Below, one piece after another: positions 17,618-25,538 of a stretch of DNA of 64,000 bases. The notes under the pieces are model-generated. The model had not been told where the DNA came from. It ran no database searches and saw only the letters and a list, made by a program, of their open reading frames with translations. The position numbers were made by a program, and so were the translations under genes. This DNA comes from Clostridium ljungdahlii (GTDB lineage Bacteria > Bacillota > Clostridia > Clostridiales > Clostridiaceae): the NCBI RefSeq assembly GCF_001636845.1, contig NZ_LITT01000023.1:124001-188000 (forward strand), written 5' to 3'. How positions within the stretch are numbered: position 1 is the stretch's first letter; every line of letters starts with the position of its first letter.

Positions 17618-18514
17618 ATGAATAAAGTGAAATTTATTTATAATCCATATTCAGGAGAAAATACAATAATATCAAATATAGATAAAGTTATTATGATACA
17701 TCAAAAATATGGTTATGAAATAGTTCCTTTTAGAATAAGTTTTGAATTTGACATAAAAAAGGCATTTGAAGATATAGATGAAACTTACAAATACATACTG
17801 ATAGCTGGAGGGGATGGAACAGTAGACAATGTTGTAAACTGTATGAAAAAGTTAAATATAGATATGCCTATAGCTATACTTCCAGTAGGAACTGCCAATG
17901 ATTTTGCTAAATTTATAGGAATGTCGCAAAACATTAAAAAGGCATGTCAACAGATATTAAATAGTGTTCCTAAAAAATTAGATTTAGGAAAGGTAAACGA
18001 CAAATATTTCATAAATGTTGCTAGTACGGGACTGTTTACGGATGTATCTCAAAAAACAGATGTAAATTTGAAAAATACTATGGGAAAGTTAGCTTATTAT
18101 GTTAAAGGATTAGAACAACTTCCAAATTTAAGAAAAATTAAGGTGAAAGTCAAGTCTGAAAATGCAATTTTTGATGGGGACATGTACCTTATGCTCATAT
18201 TTAATGGACAGATGGCAGGAAATTTTAAGTTTGCATATAAAGCTGAAATTCAAGATGGACTTTTAGATGTAATTATAATAAAAGCAGGAATGATAAAGGA
18301 CATTATATCACTATTTATAAAAATGTTAAAAGGAGATCACTTGGAAGATACTTCTGGACTTATATACTTTAAATCAAATAAAATAGAAGTGTATTGTGAT
18401 GAAGATATAGTCACTGATATAGATGGTGAAAGGGGACCGGATTTTCCACTTGTTATAGAGTGTATTAAAGGCGGAATGGAAGTTTTAGGATTAAAAGATG
18501 AGATAAAATTATAA
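17618..18514 (+). CDS. YegS/diacylglycerol kinase-like lipid kinase
   Basis: A 298-residue protein. The DAGK catalytic domain has the nucleotide-binding GGDGT at 64-68 (LIAGGDGTVDNVVN), PIAILPVGTANDFAKF, and the C-terminal YegS-like domain with DGDMYLMLIFNG and DGLLDVIII. The family phosphorylates diacylglycerol, ceramide or related lipids; the substrate here is not known. GAGGAG lies upstream of the ATG. It is followed by a membrane protein gene on the same strand. Confidence 0.92.
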   Translation: MNKVKFIYNPYSGENTIISNIDKVIMIHQKYGYEIVPFRISFEFDIKKAFEDIDETYKYILIAGGDGTVDNVVNCMKKLNIDMPIAILPVGTANDFAKFIGMSQNIKKACQQILNSVPKKLDLGKVNDKYFINVASTGLFTDVSQKTDVNLKNTMGKLAYYVKGLEQLPNLRKIKVKVKSENAIFDGDMYLMLIFNGQMAGNFKFAYKAEIQDGLLDVIIIKAGMIKDIISLFIKMLKGDHLEDTSGLIYFKSNKIEVYCDEDIVTDIDGERGPDFPLVIECIKGGMEVLGLKDEIKL

Positions 18515-18592
18515 ATTTATTTAAAACAGTAATATAAGATAAGCAATATTAATAAATATAATTAGAATACTATTAATAAAGAAGGAGAATAT

Positions 18593-19288
18593 ATGGCATT
18601 CTACGTTTATGTTTTTTTATTACTTATCATGTTTATAATGCTCTTTAGAGGAGCTATTTTAATTAGATTTTTATCAGATAAAATAAAAGTTATAGCGTTT
18701 ATTATTATAGGGGCTATGTTGTTAAGGTACATTTCTATTTTTATTATGTACTTTTCAAGCAGTATGAAATATTTATATTTGCTGAAAGTGCCTTTTTTCT
18801 TGAATTTACTATCAGTTCCAATTATAGTTTTTACAGTGCTTTATATTTTTGTAAGAAAAGATAATGTTAAATTTTATTACATATTTATAATAACTGCAGT
18901 ACTTTGTGCTGCATATGCTATGATGATGTATAAGTGTGAGGCTGTACTGCAAAACTTAGAGGAGTACAAGTTTATTTTAGGATATACTCTTGCTTTATCA
19001 AATCAATATATATACTGGGGGTATTTGGTATTTAATACTTTAGTAATATTTTTTGTTTTGGGATTTGTTAATAAAAATAATGCCAATAAACTTGGTATAT
19101 ACATGGTATTGTTGGCAGCTTGCATAACTATATCAGAGCTCATAGCGTGGCTTATGGGTATTAGAGTTTTAGCAGAAAATATACTTGGAGATGTAAGTTG
19201 GATTGTTGTTTTTATATATGCTTTGAATAAAGTGAAAAAAACAGCTGACAGACTTAATTATAAAGCTCCTAGTAAAGTATCTAGATAA
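18593..19288 (+). CDS. Integral membrane protein, function unknown
   Basis: A 231-residue protein of about seven membrane helices with short loops and a basic C-terminal tail (NKVKKTADRLNYKAPSKVSR). No enzymatic motif or family seen. AAGGAG lies upstream of the ATG. It follows the lipid kinase gene by 78 bp and may share its transcript. Its stop codon is the first triplet of a 227-bp palindrome. Confidence 0.75.
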   Translation: MAFYVYVFLLLIMFIMLFRGAILIRFLSDKIKVIAFIIIGAMLLRYISIFIMYFSSSMKYLYLLKVPFFLNLLSVPIIVFTVLYIFVRKDNVKFYYIFIITAVLCAAYAMMMYKCEAVLQNLEEYKFILGYTLALSNQYIYWGYLVFNTLVIFFVLGFVNKNNANKLGIYMVLLAACITISELIAWLMGIRVLAENILGDVSWIVVFIYALNKVKKTADRLNYKAPSKVSR

Positions 19289-19512
19289 AAAATAACTTAT
19301 GCTCCGAACATTTTTACAACATTCAGTACGTTAAATATTTTGATAAGTCTAAGCAAAAAATCCTAAAAATCTAAGAACTTTTGAAAACTCGTACCTCAAA
19401 CAATTCGAAAGTTCTAAGATTTTTTTAGAAATTTTTTACTAAGACTTATATGCAAAATATTTAAAAGTGCTTCATTATTGTAAAAATGTTTCTGCGCATA
19501 AGTTATTTTTTA
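19286..19512. repeat. Giant palindrome A (227 bp) with conserved 18-nt loop
   Basis: The outer arms TAAAAAATAACTTATGC (19286-19302) and its exact complement (19496-19512) match perfectly. Further in, the arms pair with interruptions: CATTTTTACAA, AAATATTTT, AAGTCTAAG, AAAATCTAAGAAC and CTTTTGAA each have a counterpart. The apex AAACTCGTACCTCAAACA (19385-19402) is largely unpaired. It starts at the stop codon of the upstream gene. A related element lies next to it in the opposite orientation. It may act as a two-way terminator; origin by a mobile element is likely but unproven. Confidence 0.85.
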
Positions 19513-19515
19513 AGC

Positions 19516-19798
19516 TAGAAATTTTATATGTAATTATTCTAATAGAAGTTTCATCTTATACATAACATATAATAACAAAATTGAAGGCACATTAAAAAAC
19601 TTTTCCATAAGTCTTAGCGAGGTATTTTAGAAAATCTTAGAAGCTTAGATATGTTTGAGGTATGAGTTTAGCTAAGGTTCTTAGATTTTCAAAATACCGA
19701 GCTTTAGACTTAGTAAAAGTTTTTTACGTGGTGAAATTTGTTATTATATAGTTTGGTATAAGTTTGACTTCTAATCGAAAAATTCTATGAAATTTCTT
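19516..19798. repeat. Giant palindrome B (about 283 bp), related to A and inverted
   Basis: The arms run from TAGAAATTTT at 19516 to AAATTTCTTA at the YgiQ stop codon. Matching blocks include CTAATAGAAGT, TATAATAACAAA, AAAAAACTTTT, AAGTCTTAG, GGTATTTT and AAAATCTTAGAA. The apex at 19652-19669 is, on the minus strand, AAACTCATACCTCAAACA: 17 of 18 bases identical to palindrome A. The inner stem blocks around the loop are also shared with A, so both derive from one element family. Confidence 0.8.
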
Positions 19799-21641
19799 AC
19801 TTAGAACTCTTATGACTGATTTTACGATGACGCCTTTTTGGAGGATTTTTCGGTATTAAGCAGTGAGGACCAGATCCAATTAGATCTTCACGACCACATT
19901 TGATTAAAGCCTCTTTTACTAAATTGTAATTTTTCGGAACAGAAAATTGTAAAAGTGCTCTTTGCTCATTTTTCTCTTTTTGTGATTTAGGTACATATAC
20001 TTTCTCACCACTTAAAGGATTAATGCCTGTATAGTACATAGTTGTAGATAAACTACCAGGTGTAGGATAAAAGTCCTGGACTTGTTCAGGAGTATATCCC
20101 ATGCTTTTTATATACTCAGCTAGTTCTATAGCTGCATTTAAGTCACTTCCTGGGTGACTGGACATGAGGTAAGGAACTAGATATTGTTTTTTATTTATTT
20201 TTTTGTTTATTTCAAAATATTTTTTTACAAATTTATTGTATACGTCCATCTTAGGTTTTCCCATTTGATTTAGAACCCTGCCACTTATATGTTCTGGAGC
20301 TACTTTTAATTGTCCACTTATGTGATATTTACATAAGTCTTCAAAAAAATCCGTATTTTTATCATTTATTAGATAGTCATATCTTATTCCTGAACGTATA
20401 AATACCTTTTTTATACCAGGGATTTTTCTTATTTTTCTCAATAGATTTAAGTATTCACTATGATCTATAATTAAGTTTTTGCAGGGAGAAGGGAAGAGAC
20501 ATTGTCTATTTTTACACACCCCCACTTTTTCTTGTATTTTGCACGCCTTATGCCTAAAATTTGCAGTAGGACCTCCTACATCATGTATGTATCCTTTAAA
20601 GTCATCTAAAGTAGTTAATAATTTGGCCTCATCAATTATAGACTTTTGGCTCCTATTTTGGATAGTTCTACCTTGGTGAAAAGTAAGAGCGCAAAAAGAG
20701 CAGCCTCCATAACAACCCCTATGACTTGTAATGGAGAAACTTACTTCTTTTATAGCAGGTATTCCACCAAATTTTTCGTATATAGGGTGGTATGTTCTCA
20801 TGTAGGGTAAATCATATACTATATCCATTTCCTCTTCTGTTAATGGAAATTGTGGTGGGTTTTGAACAATATAATGATCTCCATGTTTTTGTATTAAGGT
20901 TTTTCCCCTTAATGCGTCTTGTTCGTAATATTCTAGTTTATAGCTTTCGGCATAAGCGTTTTTTTCTTGTGTTACTTTTTCAAAAGAAGGTACTTCCACA
21001 TAATCCTTTATGAGCGATTTATTTTTACAAGGGTACACTGTACCTCTTACATCTGTAATTTTATGGATATCCATTCCGTATTTTAATAGGTTTGCCACTT
21101 GTACTATGGTTTTTTCTCCCATACCATATATGAGTAGATCTGCTTTTGAATCTAAAAGTATACTTCTTCTTACGTTATCGCTCCAGTAATCATAATGTGC
21201 AAATCTCCTTAAGCTGGCTTCTATTCCACCAATCACTATTGGAACATCCTTATAGGCTTCTCTTGCCCTGTTGCAGTATACTATTACAGCCCTGTCGGGT
21301 CTGTAACCAGATTTACCTCCTGGGGAGTAAAGATCATCATGTCTTTTTTTCTTTGACGCGGTGTAGTGATTAACCATGGAATCTATATTTCCAGAGTTTA
21401 TTAAAAAAGCCAATTTAGGTTTTCCAAGTTTCATAAAATCATTTGCATTTTTCCAGTTAGGCTGAGCTATTATTCCTACTTTAAAGCCTTCTTTTTCCAA
21501 AACTCTTGATATTATAGCTGAGCCGAAAGAAGGATGATCTACGTAAGCATCTCCTGTTATAAGGACAAAATCTAACTGGTTTATATTTCTTGCGTTCATG
21601 TCATTTTTACATATAGGTAAAAAAGTAGTATTTAAATTCAA
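19797..21641 (-). CDS. ygiQ: YgiQ family radical SAM protein
   Basis: About 614 residues. The N-terminal domain has [19 protein letters not shown] and the central radical SAM domain has CYGGCSFC near residues 307-314, binding a [4Fe-4S] cluster for S-adenosylmethionine cleavage. Downstream are [23 protein letters not shown] and [15 protein letters not shown], then a basic tail. The reaction of YgiQ proteins is unknown. I chose the TTG at 21641, eight bases after GGAG; the longer GTG frame at 21680 lacks a ribosome site. It converges on the unknown membrane gene across the twin palindromes. Confidence 0.93.
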   Translation of the reverse strand: MNLNTTFLPICKNDMNARNINQLDFVLITGDAYVDHPSFGSAIISRVLEKEGFKVGIIAQPNWKNANDFMKLGKPKLAFLINSGNIDSMVNHYTASKKKRHDDLYSPGGKSGYRPDRAVIVYCNRAREAYKDVPIVIGGIEASLRRFAHYDYWSDNVRRSILLDSKADLLIYGMGEKTIVQVANLLKYGMDIHKITDVRGTVYPCKNKSLIKDYVEVPSFEKVTQEKNAYAESYKLEYYEQDALRGKTLIQKHGDHYIVQNPPQFPLTEEEMDIVYDLPYMRTYHPIYEKFGGIPAIKEVSFSITSHRGCYGGCSFCALTFHQGRTIQNRSQKSIIDEAKLLTTLDDFKGYIHDVGGPTANFRHKACKIQEKVGVCKNRQCLFPSPCKNLIIDHSEYLNLLRKIRKIPGIKKVFIRSGIRYDYLINDKNTDFFEDLCKYHISGQLKVAPEHISGRVLNQMGKPKMDVYNKFVKKYFEINKKINKKQYLVPYLMSSHPGSDLNAAIELAEYIKSMGYTPEQVQDFYPTPGSLSTTMYYTGINPLSGEKVYVPKSQKEKNEQRALLQFSVPKNYNLVKEALIKCGREDLIGSGPHCLIPKNPPKRRHRKISHKSSK

Positions 21642-21877
21642 TTTACATTCTCCGTTCTTATATTTCAGATTTAGTTTCACTTATTTTTAGTATAACATAT
21701 TATATTATGAGATAAATATTTAGGAATATGTAGATTTTGAATGGTGATAAGAAGAATAGGACACACACTAAATAATATAAATATGCAAAGATAAATTATG
21801 ATATTTTACATTAAAATGAGCAAAATGAAATTAAAGTATTGTAACAGGTAAATATAAATAAATTTAATATTTACTAG

Positions 21878-21905
21878 TTGCATTATAGTGAATTTGTAAT
21901 ATAAT
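21878..21905 (+). promoter_or_regulatory. Promoter before the M-box leader
   Basis: TTGCAT (21878-21883), a 16-bp spacer and a perfect TATAAT (21900-21905) lie about 30 bp before the start of the conserved M-box sequence. Confidence 0.65.
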
Positions 21906-21934
21906 TATAATATGAAAGTAAATGTTTATGTTTA

Positions 21935-22126
21935 ATTATGTTAGGTGAGGCTCCTATATAGACATATGCTGCTGCCCCGAAACATCGAGAGATGCCAATG
22001 GGTGAACAGGTATTACCGTAGTAAGGTTTTACTTAATGCAGCTGGATGAAAATCTAAAGCTATATAGTGCTAAAACTCGTACGATTTAAAAAGTTTTAGT
22101 TTAAGAGCCCTATGGGCTTTTTTTAG
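21935..22126 (+). promoter_or_regulatory. M-box (ykoK) magnesium riboswitch
   Basis: The leader shows the M-box landmarks: GTTAGGTGAGGCTCCTATAT, TGCTGCTGCCCCGAAACATC, GAGAGATGCCAATGGGTGAAC, and a terminator hairpin AAGAGCCC-TAT-GGGCTTTT followed by T residues at 22103-22126. M-boxes bind Mg2+ and terminate transcription when it is plentiful. The downstream gene carries an MgtE intracellular domain, which fits magnesium control. Confidence 0.93.
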
Positions 22127-22170
22127 TTGTTTGCATATGTTTAAATTTTTTAATTTAGGTGGTGTGTTAA

Positions 22171-22257
22171 ATGGAAAACGGACCTTATGGAGGTCGGTGC
22201 ATCTTAGAAGAAAATTTAATAGAAGGAATGCAGGGAAGTATTAGATCTAATTGGTGA
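22171..22257 (+). CDS. Possible 28-residue leader peptide between M-box and the MgtE_N gene
   Basis: An ATG at 22171 preceded by TAGGTGGTG opens a 28-codon frame, beginning MENGPYGGRC and ending SNW before TGA. It lies between the riboswitch terminator and the main gene. It could be a translated leader affecting downstream expression, or chance; coding is not proven. Confidence 0.3.
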   Translation: MENGPYGGRCILEENLIEGMQGSIRSNW

Positions 22258-22334
22258 TGGCAATGCTATTGATAACTTTTAAAACGTTGATGTAGATTCT
22301 ATAAATATTTCTCTGCATATAAGGAGGAATATTT

Positions 22335-23168
22335 ATGAAAAAGTTATCTAGTTTCTTGTTGAGTAAAGTTCTTTATAAAAAGGTTTATAATGAATTTAAC
22401 GAATATGTAGGGAAACTTTGGGACGTTTATGTATCTTCTGATCATGGAATGCCAAGAGCCATAGGATATAAGATAAAAAAGGGCAAAGAAATACTTAATT
22501 GTGAGTGTAGGAACATAAACTTTTATGACGATAACGACAAGGTTATAATTAAAGGAGAAGGCATAAGGGAAATAATACTTCAAAGTTATTCCTATCTTTT
22601 ATCAAAACATCTTTTAGATAGACAGATAGTGGATATAAATGGGAAAAAACTTGTAAGAGTTAATGACCTCAGAATTGCAGAAATGGCAGGAGAGTATCGG
22701 GTTGTAGCAGTAGATACAGGAGTTCTTGCTTTAGGAAGAAGGCTTGGTATAGAAAAAATCATAAAAAAGTTTTATGATTTATTTAACAAAAAACCTGAAG
22801 ATAGCCTTATAATTTGGGATAATGTAGAATCACTAGAAATGGTAAATAACAATTTAAAACTTTCCGTACCATATAAAAAATTATCTAAGCTTCATCCTGC
22901 TGATTTAGCAGATATATTAGAAGATATGGATGTAAACTACAGAAAAAAAGTTTTTGAAAGTTTAGATGAGGATCTAGCAGCGGATACATTAGAGGAAATA
23001 GATCCAGAAGTACAGCTAGATATTCTGGAAAATTTGAGTCAGTCTAAAAGGGACGAAGTATTATACAATATGCCTAATGATGAAATAGCAGACATTTTAG
23101 ATGAAGTAGATAAAGATACTGCAGAAAAAATACTTATAAATATGAAAAAAATGATGCGGATGAAGTAA
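22335..23168 (+). CDS. PRC-barrel/MgtE_N protein, N-terminal part of a frameshifted gene
   Basis: 277 residues before a premature stop. Residues about 10-80 and 95-150 look like PRC-barrel repeats (GYKIKKGKEILNC, RVVAVDTGVLALGRRLG), and about 190-270 is an MgtE_N magnesium-sensing superhelix (LHPADLADILEDMD, DLAADTLEEIDPEVQLDILE, NMPNDEIADILDEV). The reading frame breaks in the A7 run at 23145-23151: one more A would continue into KNDADEVRSLMEYKEETVGSIM and the downstream CBS part. Together they would form a soluble protein of about 420 residues without the MgtE channel. GGAGGAAT precedes the ATG, and an M-box controls it. Confidence 0.85.
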   Translation: MKKLSSFLLSKVLYKKVYNEFNEYVGKLWDVYVSSDHGMPRAIGYKIKKGKEILNCECRNINFYDDNDKVIIKGEGIREIILQSYSYLLSKHLLDRQIVDINGKKLVRVNDLRIAEMAGEYRVVAVDTGVLALGRRLGIEKIIKKFYDLFNKKPEDSLIIWDNVESLEMVNNNLKLSVPYKKLSKLHPADLADILEDMDVNYRKKVFESLDEDLAADTLEEIDPEVQLDILENLSQSKRDEVLYNMPNDEIADILDEVDKDTAEKILINMKKMMRMK

Positions 23169-23176
23169 GATCACTT

Positions 23177-23596
23177 ATGGAATATAAGGAAGAAACTGTA
23201 GGAAGTATAATGAATAAGGATTTTATCTGTTTTAATATAAATATAACCGTTAAAGATACTATTGAGTTTTTAAAAGAAATTAATCCGGAAGATGAGGTAT
23301 CACACTATATATATATTATCAATGATCAAAAGCAGCTTGAAGGTGTGGTGTCCCTGAAAGACTTGATATTGTCAGATCTTGAAGATACATTAAAGGCGAT
23401 AATGATCAAGGATGTAGTAAGTATAAATCATAATGAAAATATAGATGAGGCCATAGAGATGTGTTCAAAATATAATCTTATTTCATTACCTGTAATAGAT
23501 GATGAAGAAAAGCTGTGTGGCATAGTTATAATGAATGACTTAGTAGAAGACATATTAATACCAAATTGGAGAAAAAGGTTAAGAAAAGTAGGGTAA
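23177..23596 (+). CDS. CBS-pair C-terminal part of the frameshifted MgtE_N/CBS gene
   Basis: 139 residues with two CBS domains (GSIMNKDFICFNINITVKD, YIINDQKQLEGVVSLKDLI, IMIKDVVSINHNENIDEA, LISLPVIDDEEKLCGIVIM). Its ATG has no ribosome site, and the open frame runs back to about 23150, so this is the remainder of the gene begun at 22335. It may be expressed only if the A7 run slips, if the break is an assembly error, or not at all. A strong terminator follows. Confidence 0.8.
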   Translation: MEYKEETVGSIMNKDFICFNINITVKDTIEFLKEINPEDEVSHYIYIINDQKQLEGVVSLKDLILSDLEDTLKAIMIKDVVSINHNENIDEAIEMCSKYNLISLPVIDDEEKLCGIVIMNDLVEDILIPNWRKRLRKVG

Positions 23597-23597
23597 G

Positions 23598-23648
23598 AAA
23601 TTCTATCAATTTCACTTTGAATAAGTGGAATTGATAGAATTTTTTTTA
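23598..23648 (+). terminator. Terminator of the M-box transcript
   Basis: A long stem AAATTCTATCAATTTCACTT / AAGTGGAATTGATAGAATTT with a 5-nt loop and eight T. It starts 2 bp after the CBS part stop. Confidence 0.88.
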
Positions 23649-23716
23649 TGTATTTTTTACTTCGTTTGTGTACAGACTACATTTAGGAGAACGAACCTTA
23701 AAAAGGAGATGGTCAT

Positions 23717-24406
23717 ATGGGTAAGAAAATTATGAGATTTAAAAGAGAATTAGTATTAATACTTGCTATAGTGGTTACATATGCATCAACTTCTCTATTC
23801 TTGCTCCCCTATAATAATGCAGTAAAAGCTGTGACATACTACTATGGCTCAAGAGGAAATATGGTAATACAAATACAGCAAAAACTCAGAAGTTGGGGGT
23901 ATTACAATGGCAGCGTAGATGGAGTATACGGGTATCAAACTTATACTGCAGTAAAATATTTTCAATCAAAAAATGGACTAAAATCTGATGGTATAGTTGG
24001 AGATGCAACTTTAGCAGCCCTTGCAATAAATACCGGAAACAATACTGGTGGAAATAGCCAAAATGTAACATTAATAGCTAGATTGATAAATGGAGAGGCT
24101 AGGGGAGAACCTTATGAAGGACAGGTAGCAGTAGGAGCTGTAATACTAAATAGAACTAGGGATCCTAGGTTCCCATCTACTGTAGCAGGAGTTATATATC
24201 AGCCAGGAGCTTTTACTGCTGTGGTGGATGGACAAATACATGCAAATATGAAACAGAGCTCTATAAACGCAGCAAGAGATGCTTTAAATGGATGGGATCC
24301 TTCAGGAGGAGCAATATACTATTTTAATCCCTCTACAGCAACAAGCTCATGGATATGGTCGAGACCTCTTATTAAAATTATAGGTAAACATAGATTTTGC
24401 AGATAG
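23717..24406 (+). CDS. sleB: Spore cortex-lytic / cell wall hydrolase (SleB-like)
   Basis: A 229-residue exported protein: a signal or anchor helix (about 10-30), a PG_binding_1 domain (about 42-105; GYYNGSVDGVYGYQT, GLKSDGIVGDATLAAL), then a Hydrolase_2 (SleB) domain (about 117-225) with the likely catalytic E127 in INGEARGE, VAVGAVILNRT and GGAIYYFNP. SleB is a lytic transglycosylase that degrades the spore cortex at germination; CwlJ lacks the binding domain. AAAGGAG precedes the ATG. No ypeB, its usual partner gene, follows. Confidence 0.88.
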   Translation: MGKKIMRFKRELVLILAIVVTYASTSLFLLPYNNAVKAVTYYYGSRGNMVIQIQQKLRSWGYYNGSVDGVYGYQTYTAVKYFQSKNGLKSDGIVGDATLAALAINTGNNTGGNSQNVTLIARLINGEARGEPYEGQVAVGAVILNRTRDPRFPSTVAGVIYQPGAFTAVVDGQIHANMKQSSINAARDALNGWDPSGGAIYYFNPSTATSSWIWSRPLIKIIGKHRFCR

Positions 24407-24642
24407 TTTAAAAATAGATAGTCAAAATAAATGAGCTTTCGACAGAATCATTTAATAAAAATTGTTAGTAAATAGGATAAAAATATATATGCTTTTAAGA
24501 TAAGTGAGCAATAGATTTTTATTGTCATATATAAGGGATAATTTCTAAGAAAAGCTAATCAGGAAGTGACACATTTTTTTCCCTGTGTGTGCTAATATAT
24601 TTTTAAGACAATAATGAGCTATGTTATGGGGGGAAAGAATTT

Positions 24643-24993
24643 ATGATAATAGAGAATTTTATTAGTAATGAGAAAGTAGAACAAATTAAGTATGTATACT
24701 TTTATAGATTACTTAAAGGGAAAATAGCTATTTCATATTCCCATAAGGATGTTGAAGAGGTGCAGGCTTATGGAATTGAAGTTGAGAGACAGGACATATT
24801 AGATGGAAAATTGATAAATGTGCAAAGAAATAGTATTCAAAATATAAGTCCTGAAAGGTATAAAGTACATAATTTACTGAAATTACTATATGACAATAAA
24901 GTTTCACCTATTCACTTGGTTGATGTAATAGGTGATTATGTAGATGACTACATTATGGACTTTGACAACCAAAAAAATTATGCAGCATATTAA
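24643..24993 (+). CDS. Small protein, probable DUF6514 family
   Basis: A 116-residue soluble protein with no signal or membrane segment. The layout (VKYVYFYRLLKGKIAISYSH-type N-terminus, conserved mid VERQD, then SPERYKVHNLLKLLYDNKVSPIHLVDVIGDYVDD) matches clostridial DUF6514 from memory. Function unknown. A GGGGGGAAAG site precedes the ATG. It stands alone with a terminator just after. Confidence 0.65.
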   Translation: MIIENFISNEKVEQIKYVYFYRLLKGKIAISYSHKDVEEVQAYGIEVERQDILDGKLINVQRNSIQNISPERYKVHNLLKLLYDNKVSPIHLVDVIGDYVDDYIMDFDNQKNYAAY

Positions 24994-24999
24994 TTTTAT

Positions 25000-25027
25000 A
25001 GAAGAGGGGAGAAATCCTCTTTTTTTA
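25000..25027 (+). terminator. Terminator after the DUF6514 gene
   Basis: A short stem AGAGG / CCTCT followed by seven T, seven bases beyond the stop codon. Confidence 0.7.
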
Positions 25028-25034
25028 TATAAAA

Positions 25035-25104
25035 AATTATATACCTATTATACCTATATTATATTAAAAAATTAATATAATATAGGTATAATAGGTATAT
25101 AATT
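25035..25104. repeat. Perfect 33-bp AT-rich hairpin
   Basis: The arms 25035-25067 and 25072-25104 are exact reverse complements with an AAAA loop. The stem contains two TATACCTAT-like units (ATACCTATTATACCTAT). It lies between a terminator and acpS, so it is not needed as a terminator. It may be a mobile-element relic, a cruciform, or a protein-binding palindrome. Confidence 0.85.
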
Positions 25105-25133
25105 AAAGGTATTAAAATTGGAGGTGTTATATT

Positions 25134-25538
25134 TTGATATTTGGGGTTGGGGTTGATATAGTTGAAATCAGGAGAATAGAACAGGCTGTTAGTAAACATT
25201 CAAATTTTATAGATAGAATTTTTAGCAAAAATGAAGTAGAATATCTTAAAAATAAAAATTTAAGACCTGAATTTATAGCAGGAAGGTTTGCTGCTAAAGA
25301 AGCAATAGTAAAGGCACTAGGAACTGGATTTAGTGGTTTTGATTTTAGAGATATAGAAGTAGATAGAACTGCTTTGGGTAAACCAATTGTAGTATTAAAG
25401 GGAAAGGCAAAGTTAATAGCTAATAAATGTGGGAATTACAAGATTCATCTCAGTATATCTCATGGAATGGATAATGCTATAGCTTATGCCGTAATGGAGG
25501 TAGATGGAGTTGAAGATAGCGACTGTAAAAACAGCTAG
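25134..25538 (+). CDS. acpS: Holo-[acyl-carrier-protein] synthase
   Basis: Transfers 4'-phosphopantetheine from CoA to acyl carrier protein, activating fatty acid synthesis. The 134 residues show the family motifs GVGVDIVEIRRIE (Mg-binding Asp), FAGRFAAKEAIVKALGTG and LSISHGMDNAIAYAV. The start is TTG at 25134, seven bases after GGAGGTG. It overlaps the nnr gene; this pair order is common in Firmicutes. Confidence 0.94.
   Translation: MIFGVGVDIVEIRRIEQAVSKHSNFIDRIFSKNEVEYLKNKNLRPEFIAGRFAAKEAIVKALGTGFSGFDFRDIEVDRTALGKPIVVLKGKAKLIANKCGNYKIHLSISHGMDNAIAYAVMEVDGVEDSDCKNS

Noticed and set aside
19286-19798. CRISPR array
   Set aside because: The repeats are two nested inverted palindromes, not several direct repeats with unique spacers, and there are no cas genes.
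22076-22090. AACTCGTAC in the M-box leader as a third copy of the palindrome loop
   Set aside because: Only 9 bases match and it belongs to the riboswitch stem AAAACT...AGTTTT; coincidence.
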